DNA of 64,000 nt from Antilocapra americana (Eukaryota; Chordata; Mammalia; Artiodactyla; Antilocapridae): the NCBI GenBank assembly GCA_007570785.1, contig ML660213.1, positions 805,181-869,180 of the forward strand, written 5' to 3'. The number at the start of each line of letters is the position of its first letter. The first letter of the stretch is position 1. Under the pieces are notes generated by a model. That model worked only from the letters and a program-made list of their open reading frames with translations. It had not been told where the DNA came from and did not search any database. The position numbers were made by a program, and so were the translations under genes. Of the stretch, positions 33,961 to 46,235 are shown in pieces.

Positions 33961-34867
33961 CTTCCTACACATATGTATACTAAATACTCATGTATTCTCA
34001 GAGAGCAAGTCTAGTTTTTCATCCAACTGAATATCAAATTAACCAAAAGTAAACCAGATATTTGTGGGTTGCTTACAGCTTTATTTTCTCTATGAAATGT
34101 TTTTCCAAAACCCAGTCTCTCTGGGATATTTTAAACTTAGTAAGCCCTTCAGCAAAATTTCTCTTGTAGCCAGTTTTTCTAAACGTCTATGATCCAATGT
34201 TTTCATCGCATTTTGAAAAATCCTATTAGTTTAGATTGTATAGTGGCTCTTCTTTTAGAGAGTTTTATTTGAATAAAGATGTTCTACAAATATCTTCAAC
34301 TCTTTTTATATCCACAGTAAGCAATCTTGTACTCAGTTATTTGTTCAGGCCAATTCCATATTCCATTATTGTAAGCAAAACCCTTATTATATATCTATAG
34401 TTCTAGTTATTACTTTCTATTTACTTTTACCAAGGATTTCATTTAGCTTTATAGAGTAAAACTATTTTTCAAATAGCATACAAAACAACATCTGTACTAT
34501 AATTAGTAAGTTATAATAGTCCATATACCTATCTAGCTCTAGATTAGGTAGTTATACAAACCAAGTGGTTTAGGTGATATAGTTCCTGACCTTAGAATCT
34601 CCTGGTGAGACAAGAGAGGACTTCACTACTCTCATCAAATATTTATGTAAAAATATGTGAGGCAATGGATGTATTAATTCACCAGGTAGAAGGAATTCTT
34701 TCACAATGCATATCAAACTCTCCAGAAGTACACTTGAAATATCTTATAATTCTGCAATTATACTGAAAAGTTCTATTTTTCAATAAAACTGAGACAAGAG
34801 ATCATAGTACAAATACAGGGAAACTTAGCCATTAACATGTACAGTACAGACCACGTGTCTTTTTGAG
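33961..34867. other. Unassigned AT-rich DNA
   Basis: No recognised repeat or gene. The last ~100 bases may be diverged L1. Confidence 0.4.
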
Positions 34868-35293
34868 CCTGTTTTACAAAGTGAAGAAAGTCAGAAAGAG
34901 AAAAACAAATACCACACATTGAAGCACATACATGGAATCTAGAAAAAAGGTATCGATGAACCTGTTTGCTGGGCAGGAATACAGACACAGGTATAGCGAA
35001 CAGACTGTGGACACAACAGGGGACGGAGAGAGTGGGATGAACTGAGAGAGTAGCACGGAAGCATATGCATGACCTTATGTAAAACAGATAGCTAACGGGA
35101 AGTTGCTTCTAACAGAAGGAGCTCAATCTGGTGCTCCGTGACAGCCTGGATGGGTGGGATGGGGTAGGGGATTGGGGGGAGGTTCAAGAGGTGGGGGCAT
35201 AGGTATCCTTTTGGCTGACTCAGACTGTTGTTTGGAAGAGGCCAACACGATATTGTAAAACAACTATTCTCCAATTAAAAATAAATTTTAAAA
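34868..35293 (+). mobile_element. L1 3' end (older ruminant type)
   Basis: Contains gtcagaaagagaaaaacaaa, ggcaggaatacagacacagg, agagtgggatgaactgagag, a G-rich 3' UTR (gggattggggggaggttcaa) and a terminal aattaaaaataaa tail. Confidence 0.9.
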
Positions 35294-35762
35294 TGGATAG
35301 AGTATTGTTGGGGTAATCAAGGAAAACTAATAGAAATTTAGTGAAAGAGAGCTACCATCTCCTTCAGCACAGAGACAGCATCATCAGTTACTGAATGTTC
35401 CTTATAGTTGGGGAGAATTACATAACTATTCTCACAATCTAGTTGTCTTGTTGATATACAGAAGTTCACTCTCGGCATTCATTTTACGATTACTTGGGTG
35501 GAGGATTTTTATATCATTTCTCAAGTTCCTTTTGGACTGATGTTTCTTCTAGTGGACCCCAAAGAGACTGGGTATCCCTTTGAATTGTACTGGACAACAC
35601 TCCAGGGAGATTTTCAAAGTTAGTGAAAACCTTCAGAAGAAGGCAAAAGATATGAACAATTAATTCACAAAGGCAGAAATCAAAATGACTAAGAATTATT
35701 TAGGTACTCTACAAAGTTGAAAATAAACAGTGGTCTTGGAAGTTGTTGGAAACTTGAGTTTT
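35294..35762. other. Unassigned DNA
   Basis: No repeat or gene recognised. Confidence 0.4.
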
Positions 35763-35885
35763 GTTCATTCATTAATGAATATTAATAAAGCATTATTTTT
35801 TCCAGATATTATCCTAGGCACTGGGATACAGTGGTGAGGAAATAGTCCTAGGTTAATGGAGATTATATTTTAACACAGGCATCTA
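35763..35885 (-). mobile_element. L2 (CR1-like) LINE 3' end, antisense
   Basis: gttcattcattaatgaatat followed by atcctaggcactgggataca matches the antisense L2 3' end, an ancient mammal-wide family. Confidence 0.65.
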
Positions 35886-36075
35886 AACTGAACTATAATA
35901 ATTCTTTGTCTCTATACATATTGTATATATCATATATTAAAATTATAAAACATTTAAGAGAGTACATACTACTGAAAATTAATAATAGGTTACTTAGAAT
36001 CAGTTAGTGTATTTCTGAGAATATTATTTAAAGAAGAGTTTTTTACTGTAAACAATAAATCTTAAAACCATTCTA

Positions 36076-36375
36076 ATGCGTTGGCCAAGTAATTCAAATT
36101 CTAAGACTAACATGAAGTAATCAAAGAAACAGTAAACAATTATGCATAAGAATGTTTGTATGCAGATTTCTTTATAATGGAAAAAACTTAGAAATAACTT
36201 TAATGTAAAGAAAGAGGCCTGGTAAACATATTATACTATATTGATTTGATCACATATTATGCAGCAATTAATCTTCAATTTTACAAAATTTGAACATTAA
36301 GAAGAAATAGTATAAAACATTAAGTGGGAAGAGCAAAATATGTAACTATGTATATATTACATATATATATAGCAG
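36076..36375 (+). mobile_element. Very old L1/HAL1-like 3' fragment
   Basis: Landmarks: agtaatcaaagaaacagtaa, tttataatggaaaaaactta, ggcctggtaaacatattata, tattatgcagcaattaatct, acattaagtgggaagagcaa. This is the 3' region common to old L1 and HAL1. Confidence 0.6.
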
Positions 36376-36944
36376 AACCCTCTCGTTTGATCGTTTCTTA
36401 TTTTTGATGTTATATTATCTGAATTAAACCTCTAAAAATATTTTTAAGATACAAAAAATTTACTTTTCAGTGGTTAGGACTTAAATTATTCTTTGTTTAA
36501 TTTTCCTTCTATCTCAGGAAACTTCTTTAACCAGCCCTTCAGTTATTCACATAAAAATCAAGTATATGGTCCTTATTTGGAAGAAAAAAACTGAAATGAA
36601 ACCATTAACTCGACTGCAAATATTTTAGAGATAGAATTCAAATGTTCTATGTGGAATCCATTTTATCTATATGTTTTTATGACATTTCCTTCTGCAGAAA
36701 TTGGTGGTTTTAAAATCATTACTTCTTTTTCTAAGTATGGAGTTTGATGGTTCTGTGCTGCACTCTTTCCCTTATTTTTGTGACACTGTCTTCTCTTTTC
36801 AGTAGTTACTTGCAGAAGATGCAAAGCTGAGACAAAAGAGCCTGAAAAAAGATGTGTGGACCTGACCCTCATCTGACACTTTGGGAGAGGGTCATAAAAA
36901 GTGGTCCAGATAAAACTCATTTTGGACTGAACTGTTACTGATGA
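36376..36944. other. Unassigned DNA
   Basis: The minus-strand 114-codon frame (36663-37007) has no recognisable domain and overlaps the next repeat, so it is not called a gene. Confidence 0.4.
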
Positions 36945-37475
36945 TCGTATCCATAATCTACTGTTGAGTTGTGCATCAAGCCAAAACTCAATGGCTTCCA
37001 ACAACATGCACTAATTAAGGTTCACAAATCAGCAGATGAGCTGGAAGGTGTCTAAAGGTGGCTGGATATTTCTGTGTTAGGAAGCAGCAGCTGGACGGTA
37101 CTACTTCCCAAGCAGGCCTATTGATCACTTAGGGCAACGCTAGCCCCTGTGCTGCTCCCTCTTCATGGACACGTGGGCCAACTGAGCACAGTTTTCACCA
37201 GGCATTTGTAGAGGTGGAAGAGGAACAGGCAAACTTCTTACATTTAGGCTCTGAACTGGTGTACTATCACTTCTGCCTACACGTCATTGGTCAAGCAAGC
37301 CAGATGGCCAAGCATAAAGTAAAGAGATGAGGACAAATACTGTACCACTGGACCTGCAGTGAAGCCAACGATGCAATCTGTTACAATGATGGCATCCAAG
37401 CATGTAGTACCTTGATTGTGGAAAATGTACCAACATTGGGATATAGTGTTTTCTGATGTGACTCACTCTAATTAG
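36945..37475. mobile_element. Ancient LTR-like mammalian repeat, class unresolved
   Basis: Matches a common old repeat at spaced points: aaactcaatggcttccaaca, cagatgagctggaaggtgtc, ctctgaactggtgtactatc, cacttctgcctac..cattggtcaagcaagcc. Orientation relative to its consensus and subfamily are not certain. Confidence 0.55.
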
Positions 37476-37655
37476 TGTACAAAGTGACATTCTTGGATGT
37501 TGGTTCTTCGTTAGGATGTGGACATTTCCAAATGTTAATCATCCTAAGATATTGTGAATTTGTGATTCAGTGACTAAATATAATAAGCTGGGGTATTCTT
37601 CTCCCTGTCTTGCTCATATTGTCTTTTTAATCCAAACAAGAACTATGATTTTAAA

Positions 37656-37865
37656 GATCCCAGGTGGCACTAAATTAGTAAAGAACCGGCCTGCCAATGA
37701 AGGAGATGTAAGAGATGCAGTTTTGATCCCTGATCCTGGAAGATCCCCTGGAGTAGGAAATGGCAACTCATTCCAGTATTCTTCCCTGGAAAATTCCATG
37801 GACAGAGGAGCCTGGTGGGCTACAGTCTATGGGGCTGCAAAGAATTGGACACAACTGAGCAAATT
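37656..37865 (+). mobile_element. Bov-tA SINE
   Basis: The head is diverged (gatcccaggtggcactaaat) while the body and tail are typical (ggaagatcccctggagtagg, gacacaactgagcaaattc). Confidence 0.9.
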
Positions 37866-38909
37866 CTTTCTTTTTTTCTCAAAAATGATGTTGAAGTTTT
37901 TGTGTATAACATCCACCCATGACCTAAGTTTAATGCACTAGTTTTTGTTTCTTTGAAGTGTGGTCGTCCCTATAGCACTGAACTTTTAGCAGGAGTTCCT
38001 TGGAGCTATTTCACCTACTGGCAAACTCCAGGCTTAATCTTAATCTTTAAAGAGATGAATAGGCCAAAGTTAATTCTAGTTTTCATGACTAACCATCTGG
38101 ATCATTTCAAGTAAGCCTTTGTAACACTAAGTCTCTTAACTTAAGAGTCATTTTACTTGAGGACAAGTTGGTAAGTGAAACAAAATGAAGCAACTCAGTC
38201 TAAGAGTAGAAGAATTTTCATGTGATGCTATCTGGGGCTTGTGAATCCTTTACTGAGAAAGCAGTGGAGGGCAATCTCTTACCCAGATTGATCCTTCACA
38301 CTGGACATTGCCAAATCTCAACTTCTACCTCAAGAAAGCATCGAGGCCTGGATTAGATCTCATTTGACATCCATCTCAAGAGCTGATTCATCAAAAGACA
38401 GCCAAGCCTTTTGATGTATGGGTTCTGTTTTACCTGGGACACCTAACTCTGCTTCAATACTGGTCCCACAAGAATCTAAAGCTAAATATACTTAAGGAAT
38501 GTACCAGTTCTTTAGGATAGTGCCTGAGGATTACACCCATTAGCCAATTCTATCATTCTCTACTTGATGAAGATTCTGTCTCTAGTATTCTTTCTCCAAA
38601 AAAAATTTGACATATAAAACGTCTTTAAAGCACATAATTAGGCTAACATAAAATTTATAAAATTGATTTCCCCATCCCTCATATACCCAATCTACACATT
38701 TTTATGCAAGAGAATTATTTTTTCCACTGTGCTGATATAAAACTTTCTGGATCACTGAAATGATAGTGACTAGTTAATGTTCCACTAACACTTCTTGGCA
38801 CACACTAACAAGAAGATAATCATTAAAATTCCAGAATTAAAAAGATATCATTGTATGACACATATTGTATAAACAGGGAAACATATCTGAAGAATCATTT
38901 TATAAGTGC
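37866..38909. other. Unassigned DNA
   Basis: About 1 kb without a recognised repeat, RNA or gene. 38050-38580 has even base composition. Confidence 0.4.
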
Positions 38910-38924
38910 TAGCAATAAAGACAG

Positions 38925-39049
38925 GAGAAGGCAATGGCAACCCACCCCAGTACTCTTGCCTGGAAAAGCCCATGGACAGAGGAGTCTGGTAGGCTGCAGT
39001 CCATGGGGTTGCTAAGAGTTGGACATGACTGAAGCGACTTAGCAGCAGC
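38925..39049 (+). mobile_element. 5'-truncated Bov-A SINE with target-site duplication
   Basis: Begins at gagaaggcaatggcaaccca, lacking the tRNA head. Flanks AGCAATAAAGACAG (38911-38924) and AGCAATAATGACAG (39050-39063) differ at one base. Confidence 0.95.
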
Positions 39050-39245
39050 AGCAATAATGACAGAGGGGAACTGCTGAAAAGGATAGAGCTGAAGAATCTG
39101 GCGTCATTATTTGCAACAAATGGAACTTGAAAATAAAGCCAAAAAAAGGAGCTATTCACTAAAAAGATTCTTTTAAAAAAATTCTTAAAAGAGAACAAAA
39201 AGAATGAGTTGGCATTAATTAATTAGTTGGTATTAATGTTACCTT

Positions 39246-39463
39246 GTGTGTTAAGTTGCTTCAGTCATGTCTGACTCTTTGCAACCCTATGAACAACAGC
39301 CTACCAGGCTCCTCTGTCCTTGGGATTCTCCGGGCAAGAATACTGGAGTGGGTCGCCATGCCCTCCTCCAGGGGATCTTCCTGACTCAGGGCTTGAACCT
39401 GCATCTCTTATGTCTCTTGCATTAGCAGATGAGTTCTTTATCACTAGTGCCACCTGGAAGCCC
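39246..39463 (-). mobile_element. Bov-tA SINE with perfect target-site duplication
   Basis: Flanked by TAATGTTACCTT at 39234-39245 and 39464-39475. The full-length reverse-complement copy ends cactagtgccacctggaagc. Confidence 0.96.
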
Positions 39464-39475
39464 TAATGTTACCTT

Positions 39476-40591
39476 ATTTGTACTCATATGTGGGAAAGTC
39501 TCATTAGAGCAAAGTACTCAAAAATGTCACAAATCATTTTTAAAATAACAGCAGGAACAATAACAAAGATTACTGTCTCTTTACAAATATAAGGTAGAGT
39601 GGGTGCCCCTGAATTGTGGTGGTAAAAGGTACAATCATTAATGTGGTCCCTTCCTTTTTTCTGTGGCATCTCACAGTCTAAGAACATAAACTGGGAGATC
39701 CAGGAGGGCATGGCAACAGCTGTGGGTATTAAGGTGAATGAGAACCATATGAAATCCATGGCTAATTGCCTTGATGACATTAAAGATGGCAAAGAAGGTC
39801 ACTAATGGACCTAGAATTCTCACCCACCTGTAGCAACTCACTCTCATCAAAAGAGAGATCGTGGATGCAAAAAACCAATACATGTAAATGTTCACTCTAG
39901 GGCTTTTTTCTATTTTTGTGTTTATGTACTGTGATGAGCACAGGATTGAACTGCAAATTATCCTAGAAAACTGGGCCATGGCTATGTTATCAAATACAAC
40001 AGGGAAAAGACAAAGGTTAAAATGAGATTAAATATCACTAAAAGAATGAGAAGAGCCCACATTTCTTTCTTGTTCACAGTGACCCAACCACTCAGATGTG
40101 CCTTTACAAAAAAAAAGTGTTCTGTAACATTTTTCTAGCTTCAACTGAAGCCCTTATTATACTTTCTGAATAGCCTTTTGCTGCTTATCACAATACTGCA
40201 AATGACTTGTGAAGAAAAAGCAGGTTTCAAATGCAGAATGAAAGCTTTATACAGAAGATGGAGAATCTTAAAGAAAATTATATAATATGATCTGACTGTT
40301 ATTCTGGGAATTAATTTGCACTGAATTATTAGCACCAAGGAATGAAATGTTTCTGAAAGATGATTTAATTTTCCCAAGAGTTATTGGTCCATATCTGGAA
40401 TAGAATAGTTGAGTTCTTCCTTGATGATTAATTAGAATGTGATGAATACTGTCAGATAAAAGAGTAGTACTTGGCATATATTAATGATATTGGAACTTAG
40501 GTATCTTTTCCACATTATAAATACCAGTGGTGCCTTAACAAAAAGAACAGAATGTAAACGTACACTATAAGGCCCTGTATATGAAACATAT
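39476..40591. other. Unassigned DNA with two overlapping minus-strand frames
   Basis: Two 102-codon minus frames (39484-39792, 39671-39979) contain hydrophobic stretches (for example FVIVPAVILKMI) but overlap in different frames and match no family I know. No gene is called. Confidence 0.35.
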
Positions 40592-40800
40592 AGGCTTCCC
40601 TGGTAGCTCAGATGGTAAGGAATCCATCTGCAATGCAGGAGACCTGGGTTCAACCCCTGGGTTGGGAAGATCCCCTGGAGTAGGGCATGGCAAGCCACTC
40701 CACTATTCTTGCCTGGAGGATTCCCATGGGCAGAGGAGCCTGGAGCATTACAGTCCAACGGATGGCAAAGAGTTAGACACAGAGTGACTAAGCACACAGC
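40592..40800 (+). mobile_element. Bov-tA SINE
   Basis: Low-divergence copy: ggcttccctggtagctcaga to gagtgactaagcacacagc. Confidence 0.94.
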
Positions 40801-41110
40801 AGGATACATACACTCAAATATGATGTTTGGCCTTGGGTATAACTATTAAATATTTTAATCACTTAAATATGTTTATTTTTATTATATTCTTCAACTTTTT
40901 ACAGTTTTTCCTCTGCTGCTACCCGGGTACTTCTGCCTTAGGGCCTTAAGTTTAAATTGGAACCTATATACATAAACGCACCAGAAATTCAAATACCAAA
41001 ACTGAAATCACCCTTAAATATCAGATGTTGAAGAAAACATTTAAAACAATTTAAGTCCCAAAACATAAATAAAAGATCCTTAGATGTATTCTTATATATG
41101 AAAAGTCCTG
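40801..41110. other. Unassigned AT-rich DNA
   Basis: No repeat or gene recognised. Confidence 0.4.
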
Positions 41111-41119
41111 TTACTTAAG

Positions 41120-41327
41120 GTGGCTTCCCTGGTGGCTCAGCGGCAAAGAATACACCTGGCAATCCAAGAGACGTGTGTTTGATCCTGGGTCAGGAAGATC
41201 CCCAGAGAAGGAAAAGACAACTCCCTCCAGTATTCTGGCCTGGGAAATCCCAGGGACAGAGGAGCCTGGTGAGCTACAATCCACAGGGTTGTAAAAGAGA
41301 TGGACGTGAGTTAGCAAGTAAATAACA
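41120..41327 (+). mobile_element. Bov-tA SINE with target-site duplication
   Basis: Flanked by TTACTTAAG (41111-41119) and TTACCTAAG (41328-41336). The head reads tggcttccctggtggctcag. Confidence 0.94.
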
Positions 41328-41336
41328 TTACCTAAG

Positions 41337-41689
41337 TATAAATTGAATGTTTCACAAGGATGATACATCTTTTTCTTCAAAAACAAATGATACATGCTTA
41401 GGAATTAGTTCAAATTTCTTTGAAATAAAATGTAATTACACTCCTGTACTATTAATCTTGGTTAGACATTTTCTCTAAAATATGAAAACTAATTCTTTGA
41501 AAATGCAGTCAAACTTGCTATCAAAATGTATGATCAGAAAAGGATGATATATAGAATTAATTTGGATCTTCATCCTTATATAGAATATGTAGGGTTTATA
41601 TTGTTCACAGTTTACTTGATAAGAATTAAATTCTATTCCAAAAGTTCATTCGAAATTCATCAACTTTTTCATTTACACTAGTACATCAC
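41337..41689. other. Unassigned AT-rich DNA
   Basis: No repeat or gene recognised. Confidence 0.4.
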
Positions 41690-42690
41690 TGATAGCACAC
41701 TGGGTCTATAATAGTGTGCTAAAAGTGGGGATAAATTATTAAACAGAGTACACATTGTCCATAACCTCTTGATGCTTACAGTGTAGCAGGAGATAATATA
41801 TATTAAAAATAAAATAATTAGAAGCAAAATAGAGAGAAAAGGGCAGAGGAGAATACATAGGACTTTGAAAGTAAGGATAGGTAAAACAAACCTGTTCTGT
41901 GAAGTGAAACAAAAACAAGGAAACAAAAACAGATCACAAAACGAACACAAAAAGATGTTTAAGCTAAAACCTGAAAAGCAAATATAATTCAGCTCAAAAG
42001 AAGAACTGGGGGAAGCTTGAGAGTAAAGTGGGGTGGAGGGTGGAATCAGGGGAGAGTGGCATCACTCTAGGAACCGCAAAAGGCACCAAAGGTGGGGAGT
42101 TCATGATCCATTCCAGGAGTTACCAGAAGAAACATAGCCAGAAGATAAAACGGAAGCCAACTACAGCATGAGAGAATTCAGGCTGAGGCTAGATGAGGTA
42201 CAACTTTACAGACCATCGTACCAAATTTTGCCCTTGTCTGAGGAACAACTACCAAAAGGGACAACTACCAAAATGTTTTAACGAAGGAACTGAGAGGACA
42301 GATCTGAGTTTCAGAGCCATCTCTAGGACTTTGGAGCATGCAGACTACAGAGGAGGAAGGGTTTCAGAAGGTCATTGCACTCATCTAGGAACGAGAAGGG
42401 GGTTCAGCCGTGGTGGCCATGGCAGAGCTGCAAAGAACCAAAACGATATGCCATCTGATGAACGGCTGCATACAGGGAGTAAAGGAAAAGGCTGAATCGA
42501 AGATGACACCCAGATTTCTGGTTGCAAGAGTCTAAATGATGGTGAGTGCAGTAAAATACTGAACAGAGATTGAATCTGAAACTAGGAGAAATGTGCTCAG
42601 CTATGGACACTGAATATGAGGTATTTGTAAATTATCTTAGGTAGAGAGTTCACAGAAACAATTGTACAAACAGGTGATCAGAAAAGAATG
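41690..42690 (-). mobile_element. Long L2 LINE 3' region, antisense
   Basis: Antisense L2 landmarks appear in order: cttgatgcttacagtgtagc, aaagaagaactgggggaagc, ggtcattgcactcatctagg, aatcgaagatgacacccaga, actaggagaaatgtgctcag. About 1 kb is retained, which is long for so old an element. The 100-codon plus frame here is a shadow. Confidence 0.7.
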
Positions 42691-42712
42691 TTTCAAACAC
42701 TGCATTATCACA

Positions 42713-42860
42713 CTTCATTCAGTTATTCGACAACAATAACAAGACTTAGAGCCTGTTATTCTAGACACTATTTTGCCTTAGGGATGTAGAAGTGAACAGG
42801 GTGGTCAACATAAATGCATGTGGGATTTTATTTGGAGACAGGAGTAAGAGGTAGTCAGAA
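42713..42860 (-). mobile_element. Second L2 3' end, antisense
   Basis: cattcagttattcgacaaca, then ctagacactattttgcctta and gatgtagaagtgaacagggt restart the antisense L2 3' end, so this is a separate copy from the one to its left. Confidence 0.55.
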
Positions 42861-43018
42861 AAAAAAGAAAGCCTACAAAATAAAATAAATTCATTCATGA
42901 GGATTCAATCAGAATTAAATTTGATGTTTCATTATTATATTATTAAATGTGTGATTAGTTACTCAGATGGGATTTCTTTAAACTTAGTATCATTGAACAC
43001 TCTAAGGTATAATAATAG
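42861..43018. other. Short unassigned AT-rich DNA
   Basis: No repeat recognised. Confidence 0.35.
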
Positions 43019-43137
43019 GTCTACAGCCATACCACCCTGAACACGCTTCTTCGGCAGATCATGGAAGCTAAGCAGGGTCGGGCCTGGTTAGTATTTGGAT
43101 GGGAAGATATAATACCAGAAACATATACCTACTGTTT
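43019..43137 (+). pseudogene. RN5S: 5S ribosomal RNA pseudogene
   Basis: Bases 1-27 of 5S rRNA are nearly intact (gtctacagccataccaccct then gaacacgc). 43070-43107 keeps the internal promoter: the A-box segment agctaagcagggtcgggcct is unchanged and the C-box area ttagtatttggatggga has one change. The loop region at 43048-43064 and the 3' end are degraded: gagaccgcctggg-type sequence is replaced and the closing stem is lost. A functional 5S rRNA would pair its ends and sit in the large ribosomal subunit, so this copy cannot fold normally. It is a dispersed pseudogene, not part of a 5S array. Confidence 0.93.
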
Positions 43138-43795
43138 ATCAGCACTATTTTCGAAGTTTATTAGCTAAATAAATAACTTTTGGTTTGTCCCTACAACAAG
43201 CATGATGAGAGGAGCTTCCTGCTAATTTTGCCACCATGTGGCATATGAATAATGCAAATAAGGGTGATGGAAAATTGGAGTTACAGTCAATTTTATACAT
43301 GAGCCTACTTTGAGGGTTGAAGTGGGAAATGGGTAGCAGAATGTCTAGTTTAAAAAGTCATTTCTGTGGCTCTTTTCTTCTTCAAACTACAGAATACTAA
43401 CCTTAAGTATTGTACTCTTTGGTTGAGTGAGAAATATAGCAAATATAAGTTAAAGAAAATTTTAAAGGATGAAAAATATTACAAATTTAGTATCTATCAC
43501 TTTCAGGACATTCCAAATGTGTGTGATGAATGACAAAGAAGGGACATCACAAAGAAGTTGATTATATGAAATATATCAGAATAGCTTTCAAGTTTTACTG
43601 GTGTATGCTTAAAGCCCTCATGATTTGCAGTTTAGCATTTTAAGTCCCATTAATTGTAGAATAAAGTCATGCTTCATTTTTGACAATTAAATGCAATTTT
43701 ATTGGAGGGGAGAAAGAACTCTGAATTGGACTCAAAGGAGAAATCTTCTTTAAAGGTCACCCTCATTAAATGGCATGACAATTTGATTATGCCAT
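43138..43795. other. Unassigned DNA
   Basis: No repeat or gene recognised. Confidence 0.4.
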
Positions 43796-45305
43796 TCATA
43801 CCCAACACCACAGTCTATTCCCAACACTGTGGCTGGAGTGATGCTTTTTGAAAGTGAAAGTCAGATTATATTACTCTCTACTCAATACCCTACTGTGCCT
43901 CCTCATATCTCTCTGAATAAAATCTGAAAACTATTCCAGAGCATCCCAGGGTATACATAATCTGTTGCCCATCACCCACCCCTTTGACACCACGCCCTCT
44001 CCCCTGCCCACTCTGCTGCAGCCACACCGCCTCCTTGAGCCCACACACATGTCAACGTTGCACCTGCCTCAGGGTTTTTCTTTGTAAAACTGGAATTTAA
44101 CTGCTTCATAATGTTGTGTTAACTTTTGCTGCACAGCAAACTGAATCAACTATACAAATACATATAAAAGGGGGCTTTATACATATTGTTTATCATATGT
44201 ATATTACATGTATTGTATATCAACTACACAAATACATATAAAGAGGGGATTCTTTGCCATCACAGAGTGTTGTGTTTTTGTGCTATACAGTATGTTTTCA
44301 TTAGTTATCTGTTTTACACACAGTCATTTATATATATTAATCCCAGTTTCCCAATTCATCCCTTCCCGTTTCCCACCTTGGTTTCCATATGATTATTTTC
44401 TACATCTGTTAACTATTTCTGCTTTGCAAATGGGTTCATCTGTACCATTTTTTCCAGATTCCACATATATGCGTTAATATATAATATGTGTTTTTCTTCA
44501 CTCTGTATGACAATCTTTAGCTCCAGCCTCGTCTCTGCAAATGGTACAATTTCATTCCTTTTTATGACTGTGTAATATTCCATTGTGGGCATGTGTGACG
44601 TCTTTATCCATTCCTCTTTGGATGGACATTTAGTTTGCTTCCATGCCTTGACTATTGTAAATAGTGCTGCAATGAACACTGCAATGCATGTGCATTTTCG
44701 AATTAACTGTTTTCTCAGGATATATACCCAGGGGTGGGATTGCCAAATCATATGGTAGACCTATTTTTAATTTTTTAAGGAACCTCCATACTGTTCTCCA
44801 TAGTGGCTGTACCAGTTTACATTCCCACCAACAGTGTAGAGGGTTCCCTTTTCCCCATACCCTCTCCAGCATTTACTGTCTGTTGATTTTCCTCAGGGCT
44901 TTTTATATTGGATATTTCTGCCTCCTGGAAATGCTGTTTCTCCCTCCCAAATATTCACTGAGTGAATGAACTATTTCTCCGTCAAGTCTTTAATGTAACT
45001 ATACCTTCTCATCAAGATATTTCCTGATCATGTCATTAAAAATGGAAGCCAAGCCCTAATGAATCTTCTGATGTCCTACTCTGAGCCACTTTATCTCTTT
45101 TTTCCCATATCATTTAACAACATATAAAATGCTATAAAATGTATGTACATATCTTGCTTATTTATTTTCTGTTCTCCCTTCCCCATTGAGAATATGAGCT
45201 CCAAAATCCTAATGATATTGTTTGTTTTATTCACTGCTGCTTCCAAAAAAGTACCTCCCACATAGAAGTGGTCGGTAAACATTTGTTGAGTGACTGAATG
45301 TTTAT
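43796..45305 (+). mobile_element. L2 LINE 3' region, split by an L1
   Basis: Sense L2 occupies 43796-44079 (ggctggagtgatgctttttg, ctgcagccacaccgcctcct, cacctgcctcagggt) and resumes at 44891-45305 (gcctcctggaaatgctgttt, ttgagaatatgagctccaaa, aacatttgttgagtgactga). The break coincides with the L1 at 44080-44890. Confidence 0.85.
44080..44890 (-). mobile_element. L1 3' end, antisense, nested in L2
   Basis: Flanked by CCTCAGGGTTTTT (44067-44079) and CCTCAGGGCTTTTT (44891-44904), with a one-base substitution and one extra T. Minus-strand frames read the ORF2 C-terminus as [20 protein letters not shown] (about 44800-44860) and, after a frameshift, [19 protein letters not shown]. Stops in the ORF make it inactive. 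The 3' UTR is AT-rich and holds an internal near-duplicate (acaaatacatataaa at 44154 and 44229). Confidence 0.93.
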
Positions 45306-46235
45306 TCAATCTTATCTTTACAGAAGGATTTTAAAACTTTTGTTGTAGATAAACACTAAGAAGGAAATTAATTTTCTTCAGGCTTTAACTTAGGAAGTAG
45401 AAAGTTGGAGAGAGCATTGTTTTTTAACTAAAAGCAAGGAAAAACCAGAAAATCTGCAAATTCACACCTGTTTTTGAATCTGTTAGAGATCAACAATCTA
45501 ATCCTGAATTGAAGGAAAAACAGGCATCTATGGAAAAAGATAGCAAGCCAACATTTTCTTAACTGAGACTGATTCTGCTGAACACATACAAAAGAATTCA
45601 GCTAAAATGGCTAAAAATTAACAAAGACTAAATATGAGATACCAAGGGAAAATATAACATGTTGGAGAGGGACAGCTGATAAAAACGGAAACTGATCCAT
45701 TAGGAAGATCTTCTCTAAGACCTCAAAGATACTCACAAGTAAGACTGGGAAGGTCCTGAGGAATGGTACTTCTTGGTAAGGGCCCATCAAACAAAAATGC
45801 CAATCATAGAGGAGACACAAAACCTCCTTCTTCATTCTTCTGTATGGAATGAAAGCCTCAAAGTCCTGGGGAAAAGGCAATAAATACCATCACTTTTAGG
45901 TCATTGGTGAAAACATGTATCAGTTGGAAGAAAACACAAACATATTGTCTGCTCAGGGACAGGAATACATGCTTGCTTCAGAAGTAGGACCGAAGAAAAG
46001 CAGGATTCTGAGGATGCCAGACCTCTAAGATCCAGGGACACAGTGTCTGCCTGGGACAAAGGCATACCAATAAAAGCAAGTAATGTCTACTGATCTCACC
46101 CTCAGGCTAATGTGTTGAGTGCTGAGTATTGTTGGAATACTGGTAGAAAAAGGATGAGTGTGGAGAGAGACCCTCTCCAAACACCAGTGCAAGTTGATAA
46201 ACTAAAACTGAAGGTGAAGTCAACACTTAGCAAAA
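45306..46235. other. Unassigned DNA, possibly L1 5' region
   Basis: Lies directly upstream of an L1 ORF1 remnant and may be its 5' UTR, but I cannot match it. The 89-codon minus frame has no domain. Confidence 0.3.

Noticed and set aside
36663..37007. 114-codon minus-strand frame
   Set aside because: Overlaps an ancient repeat and has no recognisable domain.
39484..39979. Two overlapping minus frames with hydrophobic stretches, considered as a membrane-protein pseudogene
   Set aside because: Different frames overlap, the best local resemblance was only a few residues, and no consistent family match could be built.
42193..42495. 100-codon basic, glycine-rich frame
   Set aside because: Shadow within an antisense L2.
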